A DNA stretch of 49,435 nucleotides from positions 88,472 through 137,906 of the forward strand of contig DDSZ01000033.1 in assembly GCA_002344205.1 (NCBI GenBank). Direction: 5' to 3'. This DNA comes from Opitutaceae bacterium UBA2377 (GTDB lineage Bacteria; Verrucomicrobiota; Verrucomicrobiia; Opitutales; Opitutaceae). A program made the translations under genes and the position numbers. The notes beneath the pieces are model-generated. The model saw nothing but the letters and a program-made list of their open reading frames with translations, made no database searches and was not told the DNA's origin. How positions within the stretch are numbered: the stretch's first letter is position 1; every line of letters begins with the position of its first letter. This document shows positions 16,703 to 25,191 of the stretch, in pieces.

Positions 16703-17487
16703 TTGGCCGTGTAGCCGCCGTCCACGGGGAGGTTGACGCCGGTGATGTAGCTGGCGGCGTCGCTGAGCAGGAAGACGACGGCCCCGCCGATCTCGCGGGC
16801 TTCCGCCATGCGGCCGAGCATGGTCATCTGGCCGTAACGCCCGAGGAAGGGCTCCGGCTGGGGCTTGTCGGGATTGTAGATGCCGCCGGGCGAGACCACG
16901 TTCACCCGCACCTTTTTCGGGCCGTAGAGCGAGGCGTAGTGGCGGGTGAGGTTGAGCATGCCGCCCTTGTGGAAGAAATAATCCGGCACGGTGCCCATCG
17001 CGGTGCCCTCGTAGAGGAAGGGATTGGCGCCGACCATGCCCTGGATGGAGGCGATGTTCACGAGGCTGCCGCCGGCGGGCTGCGCGGCCATGGCATCGGC
17101 GAAGGTGCGCAGCGTGATGAAAAGGCCGGTGGCGTTCACCTTTATGGATTCTTCCCAGGCGGCGACGGAGTCCCGTTCGTTGCGCATGGGGCGGCTGACG
17201 GCGTTGAAGACGAGCCCGTCAATCCGGCCGTGCGCGGCGAGCACGCGGTCGCGGAGGCCGGCGACAGAGCCCTCGGCGGTTATGTCCACCTGCTCGGCGT
17301 GCAGCGACCGCCCGGCCGCGCGGCCGGTTGCGATTCCTTTCTCGATGGTCGCTTGGTCGCGCGAGGCGACGACCAAGGTCGCGCCGGCGGCGCCGAGCGC
17401 GTCAACCAAGGCTCGGCCGAGCAGACCGGTGCCGCCAAATTGCACGACGACTTTGCCGGCGAGGGAAAAAGGCGACGACTCAGGCAT
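16699..17487 (-). CDS. SDR-family oxidoreductase (second of the pair)
   Basis: 262 residues. GGTGLLGRAL near residue 14 binds the cofactor; the catalytic Tyr and Lys are in PDYFFHKGGMLNL. It ends with LPVDGGYTAK. It is clearly a paralogue type of the neighbouring SDR but with a different substrate loop. The gene overlaps the aldolase gene by 8 bp and the other SDR by 4 bp, so the three are translationally packed. A hydroxy-acid or sugar-acid dehydrogenase feeding or drawing from the aldolase is plausible, but not shown. Confidence 0.88.
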   Translation of the reverse strand: MPESSPFSLAGKVVVQFGGTGLLGRALVDALGAAGATLVVASRDQATIEKGIATGRAAGRSLHAEQVDITAEGSVAGLRDRVLAAHGRIDGLVFNAVSRPMRNERDSVAAWEESIKVNATGLFITLRTFADAMAAQPAGGSLVNIASIQGMVGANPFLYEGTAMGTVPDYFFHKGGMLNLTRHYASLYGPKKVRVNVVSPGGIYNPDKPQPEPFLGRYGQMTMLGRMAEAREIGGAVVFLLSDAASYITGVNLPVDGGYTAK

Positions 17488-18301
17488 AGGGAGATTGATT
17501 CTTGGGGGCGGCTCCCGGCGGCAAGGTTTTGACCTGTCCCGCGAGCAGTTCGAGCCGTTGCTGGAACCACGTGTTCAGTCCGCCGACATCGGAGCCGAGG
17601 TTGAAGACGGTGTGTCCCTCGGCGACCAGCTGCTCGAACGGCACGTAAAGCCCCGAGGTCATCATGAACTTGCCGTGGACGCGGGCGGCGCGGCCGACCC
17701 GCTGGCGGGCGGCAGCCACGGCCTCGTGGGTGAGGTTGCCAGCCTGCCCGATGCGGTGGCTGAAATCGCCGGGACCAAAAAGAAAACCGTCGAAGCCGGG
17801 GACGGCGGCGATGGCCTCGACCTGCTCGAGCGCCTCGGGCGACTCGATCTGGAACACGATGACTTTCTCGGTGTTGCTGTTGTGGATGTAATCCTCGACC
17901 GGAACGACGCAGTAGGCGCCGTCGGTGTTGCCGCCGTCGAGCGCGCGTTTGCCCATCGGATGGAAGCGGGTCCACTCAACGATCTTGCGCGCCTCGGCCG
18001 CGCTCTCAATGTGCGGCACGATGAGGCCGGTGGCGCCGGCCTCCAGCGGACGAATGTAATCGCTGTAGCTGCCCTTGGCGACGCGCACCAGCGTGTCCAT
18101 GTCGTGCAGCCGGGCGGCGCGGATGGTGTGTTCGAGGGTCGTCCAGTCGCCCGGCACATGCTCCTGGCAGAGCCACAGGGCGTCAAAGCCCGCGATGCCC
18201 GCCATCTCGGCCACCCGCGGGTCGGTGAGGTTGAGCTTCATCGTGGCGGCGAAGCGGTTTTCGCGGAGCAGGCGGAGGACGCGGCTGGAACGGAGTTTCA
18301 T
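17480..18301 (-). CDS. HpcH/HpaI-family aldolase
   Basis: 273 residues. The family forms and breaks carbon-carbon bonds between pyruvate (or a related 2-oxo acid) and an aldehyde with a divalent metal. Visible site residues: the CQEH segment (about 49-52), the Arg in LVRVAKG, the metal ligand Glu in VFQIESPEA and Asp in LFGPGDFS. Family relatives include 2-keto-3-deoxy-L-rhamnonate aldolase and 5-keto-4-deoxyglucarate aldolase. In this operon with dehydrogenases it would cleave a 2-keto-3-deoxy acid. Overlaps of 4 and 8 bp link it to both neighbours. Confidence 0.88.
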   Translation of the reverse strand: MKLRSSRVLRLLRENRFAATMKLNLTDPRVAEMAGIAGFDALWLCQEHVPGDWTTLEHTIRAARLHDMDTLVRVAKGSYSDYIRPLEAGATGLIVPHIESAAEARKIVEWTRFHPMGKRALDGGNTDGAYCVVPVEDYIHNSNTEKVIVFQIESPEALEQVEAIAAVPGFDGFLFGPGDFSHRIGQAGNLTHEAVAAARQRVGRAARVHGKFMMTSGLYVPFEQLVAEGHTVFNLGSDVGGLNTWFQQRLELLAGQVKTLPPGAAPKNQSPYA

Positions 18302-19254
18302 GGGGAGAGGGCGGAGAGGATTTCGGCGGTTTCGACCCGACGCGAGCCCTCAGCGCGGCTGCGCAGGCCGCCGATGATGACGGCCATCAGCTCGACGGTG
18401 TCGCTGAACGGATAGGCGGAGCGGCCCGTGCGGAGAAAATCGATGAAGGCGACCAACTGGCGGCGGAAGGTGGTGTAGGTGTCGGTGCAGCGAATGGTGA
18501 CCTGGCCGGCGGTGCCGCAGAGGTGGATCGTCCCGAAGGTGGCGCCGCCGTCGGCGATGACGGGCAGGGTGACCTGCGCACCGGAGCGATGGACGAGGTG
18601 GGCGACTTCGAGGCCGGGCGCAGTTTCCAGGCGGACGGAAGTGAAGCCGGGGCCGAGCAGCCGGAAGACGGGCTCCAGCGCGTGGATACCGTAGTTTTCC
18701 CAAGCCTTCGCCGTGGTGCTGGAAGCCCAGCGCAGTTCACCGAGTCCGCCCGCGCCATTGAGATACGGGTCGAGTTCGGGTGCGTAGCGCATGCCGCTGG
18801 AGGAGAGCAACCGCGCGCCGGCCTTTTCCCAGGCGATGAACGTGCGCAGATCCCCGACACTGGTCGCGAGGGGTTTGTCCACAAAGACCGGCAGACCGGC
18901 CTCAATGAAGGGCCGGGCGCGGCGGACGTGGTCAAAGCCGTCGTCGGTCGAAATGAAAACGGCGTCCACGTGGCCGATGACGTCCTCGGGGTTCTGCACG
19001 ATGTGGGGGATTTTTGCCGTGGCGGCGACGAGCGGCGCCTCGGCGGGGTTGTCCGTCCAGACGTGGGTAACCTGCGCACCGGGGATGCCGACGGTCTCCG
19101 GCGCGTGGGCGCCCATGTATTTCGTGATGCCGGGATACGGGCACTGCGCGAGCGCCGCCGGATCGTAGCTGTTGATGATCGAAGACCAGGAAAACGGGTG
19201 GCCGTTGCCCGGGATCATCCCGAGCATGGCAAGGCGCAGCGGTCGGTCAGGCAT
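18298..19254 (-). CDS. Gfo/Idh/MocA-family oxidoreductase
   Basis: 318 residues from the ATG at 19254; the frame is open 128 codons further upstream, but that stretch is low-complexity and lies over the neighbouring gene. The N-terminus has an unusual LGMIPGNGHPFSW in place of the plain GxGxxG Rossmann loop, a pattern I associate with a Planctomycetes/Verrucomicrobia subgroup. VFVDKPLATSVGDL is the conserved EKP-type motif (here DKP). It is a probable NAD(P)-dependent sugar or cyclitol dehydrogenase. It overlaps the upstream oxidoreductase by 8 bp and the aldolase by 4 bp. Confidence 0.85.
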   Translation of the reverse strand: MPDRPLRLAMLGMIPGNGHPFSWSSIINSYDPAALAQCPYPGITKYMGAHAPETVGIPGAQVTHVWTDNPAEAPLVAATAKIPHIVQNPEDVIGHVDAVFISTDDGFDHVRRARPFIEAGLPVFVDKPLATSVGDLRTFIAWEKAGARLLSSSGMRYAPELDPYLNGAGGLGELRWASSTTAKAWENYGIHALEPVFRLLGPGFTSVRLETAPGLEVAHLVHRSGAQVTLPVIADGGATFGTIHLCGTAGQVTIRCTDTYTTFRRQLVAFIDFLRTGRSAYPFSDTVELMAVIIGGLRSRAEGSRRVETAEILSALSP

Positions 19255-20260
19255 GGAGATCGGCGCAACGCACGCGTGCGCCGCCGGTGTCGGCGGAGGC
19301 AAGGGCGGCGAGGTTGAAGCGCAGGGTTTGCGCTGCGGCGGCGAGGGAGCAGAGCCGGGCGGGCCGGCCCTCGATCTGGTCGAGGAAGGCGTTGGCCTGC
19401 GCAATGAAATGGGCGTCGCGCTCGGGCACCGGGCAGTCGTGCCAGGTCCAGTCCGCTTCGCCGAGCCGGCAGACGCCCCAGCGCTGGCGGTGCAGCTCGA
19501 TGCGCACGCTGCCGGCGACGGCGTTGAACTGGATGAAGTTTTCGTTGGGCGCCTGGAACTGGTTGAGCGTGTAGTTGACGAGGATGTCGCCGTGGCGGGC
19601 GCTGAGGTTGACGGTGTCCTCGACCGTGACGTCGGCAAGCACCTGGTGGGCGCAGTCGCAAATGAGGCTGTCGGTTGGGCCGATCACGCTTTCGACCCAG
19701 TTGGCGACATGGGTGAGCGCGTCCTGGATGGCGCCGCCGCCGGTCCTCCGGTCGCGGTAATACGTCTGCGCGTAGGGCACGGCATGCGCGGGGCGGCAGG
19801 TGGGAAAATGCTGGCCGCTGCCCAACACGACGTGTTTGACCGCACCGAGTTCGCCGCGGCCCAGGAAATCACGGGCCTGCACCAGGACGGGAAAGACCTG
19901 GTAAACGTAGGCGACCGCGGCCTGCCGGCCCGAGGCGGCGTGGGCCTGCAGGAGGGTGTCCACGTTCGCCAGCGACTGCGACAGCGGCTTCTCGATGAGC
20001 ACGTGTTTCCCGGCGGCCAGCGCCTGAAGCGCGAACGGCACGTGCAGGTGGGCGGGGGTGCAGATGACCACGGCCTCGCCGGGCCCGCGCAGCGCCGCGG
20101 CGTAGTCGGCATGGACGGTCACGTTGTAGCGGGCGGCAATCGTCTCCCGCAGGGCAGGCGCGCTTTCACAGGCGGTTACCTGCGCCCGCCCGGTTTTCTG
20201 AAAACACCGCAAATGGCGCTCCCCAATACTGCCGCAGCCGACGATAATAACTTGATGCAT
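19247..20260 (-). CDS. Gfo/Idh/MocA-family oxidoreductase
   Basis: 337 residues. The N-terminal Rossmann fold reads VIIVGCGSIGERHLRCFQ (about 4-21) and the family signature is VLIEKPLSQSL around residue 92. The C-terminal alpha/beta substrate domain follows. It is an NAD(P)-dependent dehydrogenase or reductase on a sugar-like substrate, specificity not readable. It lies 5 bp after the DSD1-type gene and overlaps the next oxidoreductase by 8 bp. Two unlike members of one family side by side suggest sequential oxidations of one substrate. Confidence 0.88.
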   Translation of the reverse strand: MHQVIIVGCGSIGERHLRCFQKTGRAQVTACESAPALRETIAARYNVTVHADYAAALRGPGEAVVICTPAHLHVPFALQALAAGKHVLIEKPLSQSLANVDTLLQAHAASGRQAAVAYVYQVFPVLVQARDFLGRGELGAVKHVVLGSGQHFPTCRPAHAVPYAQTYYRDRRTGGGAIQDALTHVANWVESVIGPTDSLICDCAHQVLADVTVEDTVNLSARHGDILVNYTLNQFQAPNENFIQFNAVAGSVRIELHRQRWGVCRLGEADWTWHDCPVPERDAHFIAQANAFLDQIEGRPARLCSLAAAAQTLRFNLAALASADTGGARVRCADLHA

Positions 20261-20265
20261 GGAAT

Positions 20266-21354
20266 TCAGCGGGTTTTGCCCCGGGCCACGACGCGCCAGG
20301 TGGCGATGATGCGGTCGCCGTTGCTGACGGTGACCTCATCGGTGAGATTGATGACGGGGCAGATGTGGGCGGGGATGAAGGCGACGCGTTCGCCGAGCTG
20401 GAGGGAGTCGGCGGCAGAGCCGCGGACGTAGCCGTGCTCCTCGTTGACACGCACGACGGCGAGGTCGCGTCCGTCGGCGGCCCGGGCGTGGATGTTGTCG
20501 GCGGTGCGGTCGGAGGCAAAAGTCTTCGAACCGGCGTCGATCAGCGCGAGGCCGGACTCGGGTTTGTCCACGACCGTGGCGAGCACCTGGACGGCGACAT
20601 CCTCGGGGCGCATCACGCCGGTGACCTCCGTCAGGTAAAGATCGCCGAACATGTAGGCGCCGGGCCGCACGGCCTGCACGCGGCCGGCGGATTGTTCCGC
20701 GATGAGACGTGCACTCACGCTGCACCCGGGCCAAACGGGCAGGGCGGGGTCGATGACGTCGCGCAGGGCGCAGATCCGGTCTATAAGGGCGCGCGCCATG
20801 GGAACCTGCTGCTCGCGGGGTATGCCGTAGAAGTGGCCTTCGTGGGTGTAAAAGCCGCGGAGCTCGAGATGCGCGCTCCGGGCGAGCCGAGCGGCAACAC
20901 GCTGGGCGGTGGCGAGGTCGCGCACGCCTTCGCGGCCCAGGCCGGTGTCCACGGCCAGCATGACGGCCAGTTTGAGGCCGGCCGCCGCCGCGACTTTTTC
21001 GAGGGCGGCGGCATGCAGTTCGCTCGTGACGGCGACGCGCAGGTCGGGAATCTGCTCCGCGAGGGCGGCGAGCCGCGGGGCTTGGGCGGGATCCACCAGC
21101 GAATGCGCGACAAACAGGCTGCGCACCCCGGAGGGCAGCATGGCTTCCGCTTCGCCGAGTTTGGCGCAGGTAAGTCCCGCGGCGCCGGCGGCGAGCTGCC
21201 GGCGGGCGACCTCGACCAGCTTGTGCGTCTTGATGTGAGGCCGCAGCTCGACGCCGTGCGCGGTGCAAACTTCCTGCATGGCGCCGATGTTGGCTTCAAG
21301 TTTGCCGCGATCGATCAGGATGGCGGGAGTCGGCAGGCTGGCGAAGGCCGTCAT
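20266..21354 (-). CDS. DSD1 / D-threonine-aldolase-like PLP enzyme
   Basis: 362 residues, fold type III PLP enzyme (alanine-racemase-like barrel then beta domain). The motif RPHIKTHK at residues 38-45 contains the PLP lysine. A late HICPVINL supplies the His/Cys metal ligands typical of metal-dependent D-serine dehydratases and D-threonine aldolases. The family acts on D-beta-hydroxy-amino acids, giving glycine plus an aldehyde or pyruvate plus ammonia. It is 5 bp from both neighbours in the eight-gene operon. Together with the aminotransferase and the M81 peptidase across the divergent promoter it indicates an amino-containing substrate. Confidence 0.88.
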   Translation of the reverse strand: MTAFASLPTPAILIDRGKLEANIGAMQEVCTAHGVELRPHIKTHKLVEVARRQLAAGAAGLTCAKLGEAEAMLPSGVRSLFVAHSLVDPAQAPRLAALAEQIPDLRVAVTSELHAAALEKVAAAAGLKLAVMLAVDTGLGREGVRDLATAQRVAARLARSAHLELRGFYTHEGHFYGIPREQQVPMARALIDRICALRDVIDPALPVWPGCSVSARLIAEQSAGRVQAVRPGAYMFGDLYLTEVTGVMRPEDVAVQVLATVVDKPESGLALIDAGSKTFASDRTADNIHARAADGRDLAVVRVNEEHGYVRGSAADSLQLGERVAFIPAHICPVINLTDEVTVSNGDRIIATWRVVARGKTR

Positions 21355-21359
21355 GCTTC

Positions 21360-22109
21360 TTACATCCGCCCGATCTGGCTCACGGTCAATCCGCCATCCA
21401 CGACCACGACCTGGCCGACGATGTAGGCCGAGGCCGGGGAGAGCAGGAACACCGCGGTGCCCGCACAGTCCTCGGGTTCCCCGAGCCGTTTCAGCAGGAT
21501 TTTCTTCTCGTAGTGCTTCGCCTTGTCCCCGGAGCCCAGGGCCGCGGTCAAAGGTGTGCGGATGAGGCCGGGGGCGAGGCCGTTTACGCGGATGCCATGC
21601 CCGATGAGGGCCTGCGCGAGGCTGCGGGTCATCATGACGAGGGCGCCTTTGGAGCTGTCGTAGGCGGTGGAGTCCTCCTCGGATTGAAATCCGTTGGTCG
21701 AGGAAACGATCACGATGGCTCCGGGGCGATTCCGGGCGATGAGTTCCTTGGCGAAAGCTTGGCAGAGAAAATAGGTGGCCCGCACGTTGAGATTCATCGT
21801 TTTGTCCCAGGTCGCGGCGTCCATTTCCAGGAACGGTCGGTCGAAGAAGCTGCCCGCGTTGGCGACGAGCAGGTCGAGCCGGGGTTGGACGGCGAAGGCC
21901 GCGGCCACAAGTTTGGCGGGTGCATCGGGCGCGAGCAGGTCGCCATCAACGAAGGTGCAGCCCGGCGGGATGGCGGCGGGCCTTGCGGTGTTGCCGTGAT
22001 AGACGACGGCGGCCCCGGCTTCGTGCAGACCGTCGGCGATGGCCTGCCCGATGCCCTTGGAGGAGCCGGTGACGAGCGCGGCGCTATTCGCGAGCGAGAA
22101 TTTTTTCAT
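21360..22109 (-). CDS. SDR-family oxidoreductase (3-oxoacyl reductase-like)
   Basis: 249 residues. TGSSKGIGQAIA (about 15-26), NAG (about 85-87), SSTNG and the catalytic AYDSSKGALVM are all present, and the C-terminus VVVDGGLTVSQIGRM is typical. It is a classical NAD(P)-dependent SDR; substrate unknown. The ATG lies inside the end of the upstream amidohydrolase (26-bp overlap), consistent with coupling in the IclR-linked operon. Confidence 0.9.
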   Translation of the reverse strand: MKKFSLANSAALVTGSSKGIGQAIADGLHEAGAAVVYHGNTARPAAIPPGCTFVDGDLLAPDAPAKLVAAAFAVQPRLDLLVANAGSFFDRPFLEMDAATWDKTMNLNVRATYFLCQAFAKELIARNRPGAIVIVSSTNGFQSEEDSTAYDSSKGALVMMTRSLAQALIGHGIRVNGLAPGLIRTPLTAALGSGDKAKHYEKKILLKRLGEPEDCAGTAVFLLSPASAYIVGQVVVVDGGLTVSQIGRM

Positions 22110-23046
22110 CTTTCAATCGCAGCAGGGCTAGCAGGTTGTCCTGGCCGACCGCGGCACGCAACGTCGTCGGCAGCGCCTGCACGCAGGCGATCTCCTCCGC
22201 ATAGGTGCTGCGCAGCGCGAGGTCCTTGTCCACGTAGCTCTGGAACGGCGTGTCCGAGCCCCAGATGAGCTTTTGGGGGTAGGCCTCGGCCATGGCCTGC
22301 AACACGGCCGCGGGGTCGCGGTAGTCGGCGGGAAAGCGGCGGTCCTCCGGGGCGACGAAGCCCAGGCCGCGCACGACCCCCTCGCAGTGGATCCGGTGCG
22401 CGGAGCAGTCGAACCAGGTGTTCGGCAATTCCGCGACCCGGTCGAGGCAGGCGTGGTCGAAGCGGCACGAGTGGGCGAGGCAGAAGCGCACGTGCGGCGC
22501 GGCCTCGGCCACCGCGAGGATGTCCCGCGCCTGCGACCAGACATCGGCCGGCGCGACGCTGGAGTGGATGATGAAGGGCAGGTCGAACTCCGCGGCGAAA
22601 TCCAGAAAGCCGCGGCCGGCGCCGAGCAGCGCCTTCACGTCGGACTGGATGATGGTCGCCTGGATCTTCAGGCCGTAAAAAGGGAACCGGGCGTGCAGGT
22701 CGCGGAGCTGGGCGAGTTGGGCCACCGGTTCGCGCAGCGGATCAAGGATGGCGAAGGGCAGGGTGTGCCGGCCGAGATCGGGATACAGCTCGTAGATCTC
22801 CCGCAGCATGCGCTCGTTCTCGAACACGTAGGGGACATTTTCCAAACCGCCGGGCTGGATCCGGCCGGACCGCATCGCGGCGACATCGAAGGCGAGGTTG
22901 GAGACGAAGGGGAAGACCACCCAGCGGTCCACGCCGTGGTGCCGGCCCTCGGTCACCAGCGCCGGCAGGTCCTGCGCGTAGGGGTGGTAGCCGTTGAGGT
23001 AGAAGAACAGGTCGACGCCGAGGTGGTTGTGACAGTCGATGAGCAC
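22084..23046 (-). CDS. Amidohydrolase (COG2159-type metal-dependent hydrolase)
   Basis: 320 residues, a TIM-barrel amidohydrolase. The metal-binding H-x-H is in MLIDCHNHLGVD at the N-terminus; FCLAHSCRFDH and the late WGSDTPFQSY give further ligands (His, Asp). Relatives decarboxylate or hydrolyse ring and lactone compounds; a lactonase or decarboxylase step would fit the oxidoreductases downstream. It is the first gene of the leftward eight-gene operon, 63 bp from the divergent IclR gene with a palindrome between them. Confidence 0.85.
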   Translation of the reverse strand: MLIDCHNHLGVDLFFYLNGYHPYAQDLPALVTEGRHHGVDRWVVFPFVSNLAFDVAAMRSGRIQPGGLENVPYVFENERMLREIYELYPDLGRHTLPFAILDPLREPVAQLAQLRDLHARFPFYGLKIQATIIQSDVKALLGAGRGFLDFAAEFDLPFIIHSSVAPADVWSQARDILAVAEAAPHVRFCLAHSCRFDHACLDRVAELPNTWFDCSAHRIHCEGVVRGLGFVAPEDRRFPADYRDPAAVLQAMAEAYPQKLIWGSDTPFQSYVDKDLALRSTYAEEIACVQALPTTLRAAVGQDNLLALLRLKDEKILARE

Positions 23047-23074
23047 GGGGATATTTTGTTTGACGAAATGGATG

Positions 23075-23089
23075 TTTCACATTGTGGAA
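23075..23089. promoter_or_regulatory. Candidate IclR operator in the divergent promoter
   Basis: TTTCACATTGTGGAA is a 15-bp palindrome with one mismatched pair (arms TT-CACA and TGTG-AA). It lies in the middle of the only 63 bp separating the amidohydrolase and IclR start codons and stands out as AT-rich in a GC-rich region. Position and symmetry suit an autoregulated IclR site controlling both directions. Confidence 0.6.
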
Positions 23090-23109
23090 TGATTGGAAAG
23101 CAAAAAACG

Positions 23110-23829
23110 ATGAGCATCGCCGTCCTCGACAAAGCCTTCTCGATCCTCGAGGTGCTGGCCCGCACCGGGCGGCATCTCACGCTCGCGGAGCTGGCGGAGG
23201 AAAGCCGGCTGCCCAAGCCGACGGTGCACCGCATTCTCCGCAGCCTGCGGGATCTCGGCTACGTGGCCCAGTCGGACGAGCGCGGCGCCTACCGGCTCGC
23301 CGAGCGGCTCGGTTCGCTGCGCACGCACGGGCGGGACGAGTCGCTGCGGCTCAAGGCGCGTCCCGTCATGGAGCGGCTGCAGGCCCGCTTCGACGAAACG
23401 GTGAACCTCGGCGTCCTCGAGGGACTGTTCGTGCGCTATGTGGATGTGCTGGAGACCAGCCAGCCGCTGCGCTGGATCGTGAAACCGGGCGCGCGGGACC
23501 CCTTCCACACCACGGCGCTCGGCCGGGCCATTGTCGCGGGGCTGCCGGACGAGCAGCAGCGCCGGCTGGTGCACAAGGCGGCGGCCCGCGGCCCGCGGCG
23601 CACAAAGCTGGTGCAGGAACTGGCCGACACGCGCCAACGCGGCTACGCCCTCGAGGAGGAGGAGACGGTGACGGGCGTGGCCTGCGTGGCGGTCCCGCTC
23701 GACTGGCTGGGCGAACCGCTGGCCGCGATCAGCGTGGCCGTGCCCGTGCACCGTTACCCGCCGCGCCAGCGCGCCGCCCTCGTCGCCGCCCTGCTTGATG
23801 TGCGGGAGCAGGCTCCCGCCAGCGCCTGA
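23110..23829 (+). CDS. IclR-family transcriptional regulator
   Basis: 239 residues. An N-terminal winged helix (about 3-65, LTLAELAEESRLPKPTVHRILRSLRDLGYV) is followed by the IclR effector domain (about 80-235, with NLGVLEGLFVRYVDVLET and DPFHTTALGRAIVAGL). The ATG at 23110 is the family's normal start; the open frame upstream overlaps the divergent gene. It should sense a small organic acid or sugar intermediate and regulate both the leftward operon and the aminotransferase-M81 pair that follows 7 bp and 11 bp apart. Confidence 0.93.
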   Translation: MSIAVLDKAFSILEVLARTGRHLTLAELAEESRLPKPTVHRILRSLRDLGYVAQSDERGAYRLAERLGSLRTHGRDESLRLKARPVMERLQARFDETVNLGVLEGLFVRYVDVLETSQPLRWIVKPGARDPFHTTALGRAIVAGLPDEQQRRLVHKAAARGPRRTKLVQELADTRQRGYALEEEETVTGVACVAVPLDWLGEPLAAISVAVPVHRYPPRQRAALVAALLDVREQAPASA

Positions 23830-23836
23830 TTTTCCC

Positions 23837-25180
23837 ATGCCCTACACCTTCACAAAATCCCAGGCCCTGTTCGAGCGCGCCCAGCGCAGCATCGCGGGCG
23901 GCGTCAACAGCGGCATCCGCAAGCTGGAGACGCCGGTGCCCCTCTACTTCACGCATGGCCGCGGCGCGCGCCTGTGGGACGTGGACGGCAACGAATACAT
24001 CGATTTCAAGCTCGGCCAGGGCGCGCTGCTTTACGGCCATGCCCCCGCCGGCATGGCGGAGGCCATCGCGGCGCAGGCGGCGCGCGGCACCCACTGGGCG
24101 GGCCAATGCGAACTGGAGCTGGAGGTGGCGGAGCGTATCCAGCAGATGATCCCCTCGGCGGAGCTGGTGCGCTTCAACAACTCGGCGACCGAGGTCGTGA
24201 CCGCCGCCTTCCGGCTGGCGCGGGCGCACACCGGGCGGCCGCTCATCCTGCGCTTCGAGGGCCATTACCACGGCTGGGCCGACGAGGGGCTGGTGGGTTT
24301 CGCCAACCCGGCGGACAAATGGGGCGACGACGAGCATCCAGCCCAATTGCACCCGAGCCAGGGCGTCATCCCGGAGGTGCTCGGCAAATTCGTGGTCGCG
24401 CGGTGGAACGACATCGCGCACCTGCGCCGGCGCGTGGACGAGCACCGCGGGCAGATTGCCGCGATCGTCTTCGAGCCCGCGCTGTGCAACACCTGCTGCA
24501 TCGAGCCGGTGGCGGGACTCATGGCGGCCATCCGCGAGCTGTGCGACCGCGACGGCATGCTGATGATTTCCGACGAGACCATCACCGGTTTCCGCTTCGG
24601 CGCCGGTTGTGCGCAGGGCTACTACGGCTACCGGCCCGACCTCACTATCTTGGGCAAAGCCGTGGGCGGCGGGCTGCCCTTTGCCGCGCTGGCGGGCACC
24701 AAGGCGGCGATGGCGAAGATCCTTTCGGGCGAGGTTGTCCATGCCGGCACGTTGAACGGCAATCCGCTCTGTCTCGCGGCGAGCCAATGGTGCCTCGACC
24801 AGGTGCTGGCGCTGGGCGGCACGCACCCGCAGGGTATCCAGGCGTTGGGCAAAAAACTTATGGCCGGTCTGGCCGCCCTCGCGGCCCAACACGGCGTCCC
24901 GCTGCACCCGCAGGGGCCCGGGTTGATTTTCCATACCGTGATGCTCAAACCGGGTGCCGCTCCCGGACCGGTAAACGATTACCGCGACTACGTGCGGCGG
25001 CATGATGCGCCGCGCTGGGCGCACCTGCGCCGCTGCCTGCTGGAGGAAGGCGTGAGCGCCATCGAGCGCGGTTTGTGGTCCATCAGCCTGGTGCACACGG
25101 AAAAGGACATTGATGAGGCGCTGCAACGGGCGGCGGCCGCCTTCGCCCGGCATGCGGCCACCTGGAAGCCGACGGCCTAG
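23837..25180 (+). CDS. Class III PLP aminotransferase (glutamate-1-semialdehyde aminomutase-like)
   Basis: 447 residues from the ATG at 23837. The body resembles glutamate-1-semialdehyde 2,1-aminomutase: RSIAGGVNSGIR, LWDVDGNEYIDF, FNNSATEVVTAAFRLAR, HYHGW, the Asp of MISDETITGFRFG and PLP lysine Lys274 in ILGKAVGGGLPFAAL. It is a catabolic rather than haem-pathway member by context, because no other tetrapyrrole genes are near and the IclR gene is 7 bp upstream. It would transfer or shift an amino group on an amino acid or amino sugar derivative. Confidence 0.9.
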   Translation: MPYTFTKSQALFERAQRSIAGGVNSGIRKLETPVPLYFTHGRGARLWDVDGNEYIDFKLGQGALLYGHAPAGMAEAIAAQAARGTHWAGQCELELEVAERIQQMIPSAELVRFNNSATEVVTAAFRLARAHTGRPLILRFEGHYHGWADEGLVGFANPADKWGDDEHPAQLHPSQGVIPEVLGKFVVARWNDIAHLRRRVDEHRGQIAAIVFEPALCNTCCIEPVAGLMAAIRELCDRDGMLMISDETITGFRFGAGCAQGYYGYRPDLTILGKAVGGGLPFAALAGTKAAMAKILSGEVVHAGTLNGNPLCLAASQWCLDQVLALGGTHPQGIQALGKKLMAGLAALAAQHGVPLHPQGPGLIFHTVMLKPGAAPGPVNDYRDYVRRHDAPRWAHLRRCLLEEGVSAIERGLWSISLVHTEKDIDEALQRAAAAFARHAATWKPTA

Positions 25181-25191
25181 TCACTCCCATC

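Noticed and set aside
18298..19638. A longer version of the oxidoreductase starting at 19638
   Set aside because: The extra 128 residues are Ser/Thr/Pro-rich shadow sequence over the neighbouring oxidoreductase; the Rossmann start is at 19254.
23837..25180. Annotation of the class III aminotransferase as hemL of haem synthesis
   Set aside because: It sits in a catabolic IclR operon without tetrapyrrole genes, so family resemblance alone does not justify the symbol.
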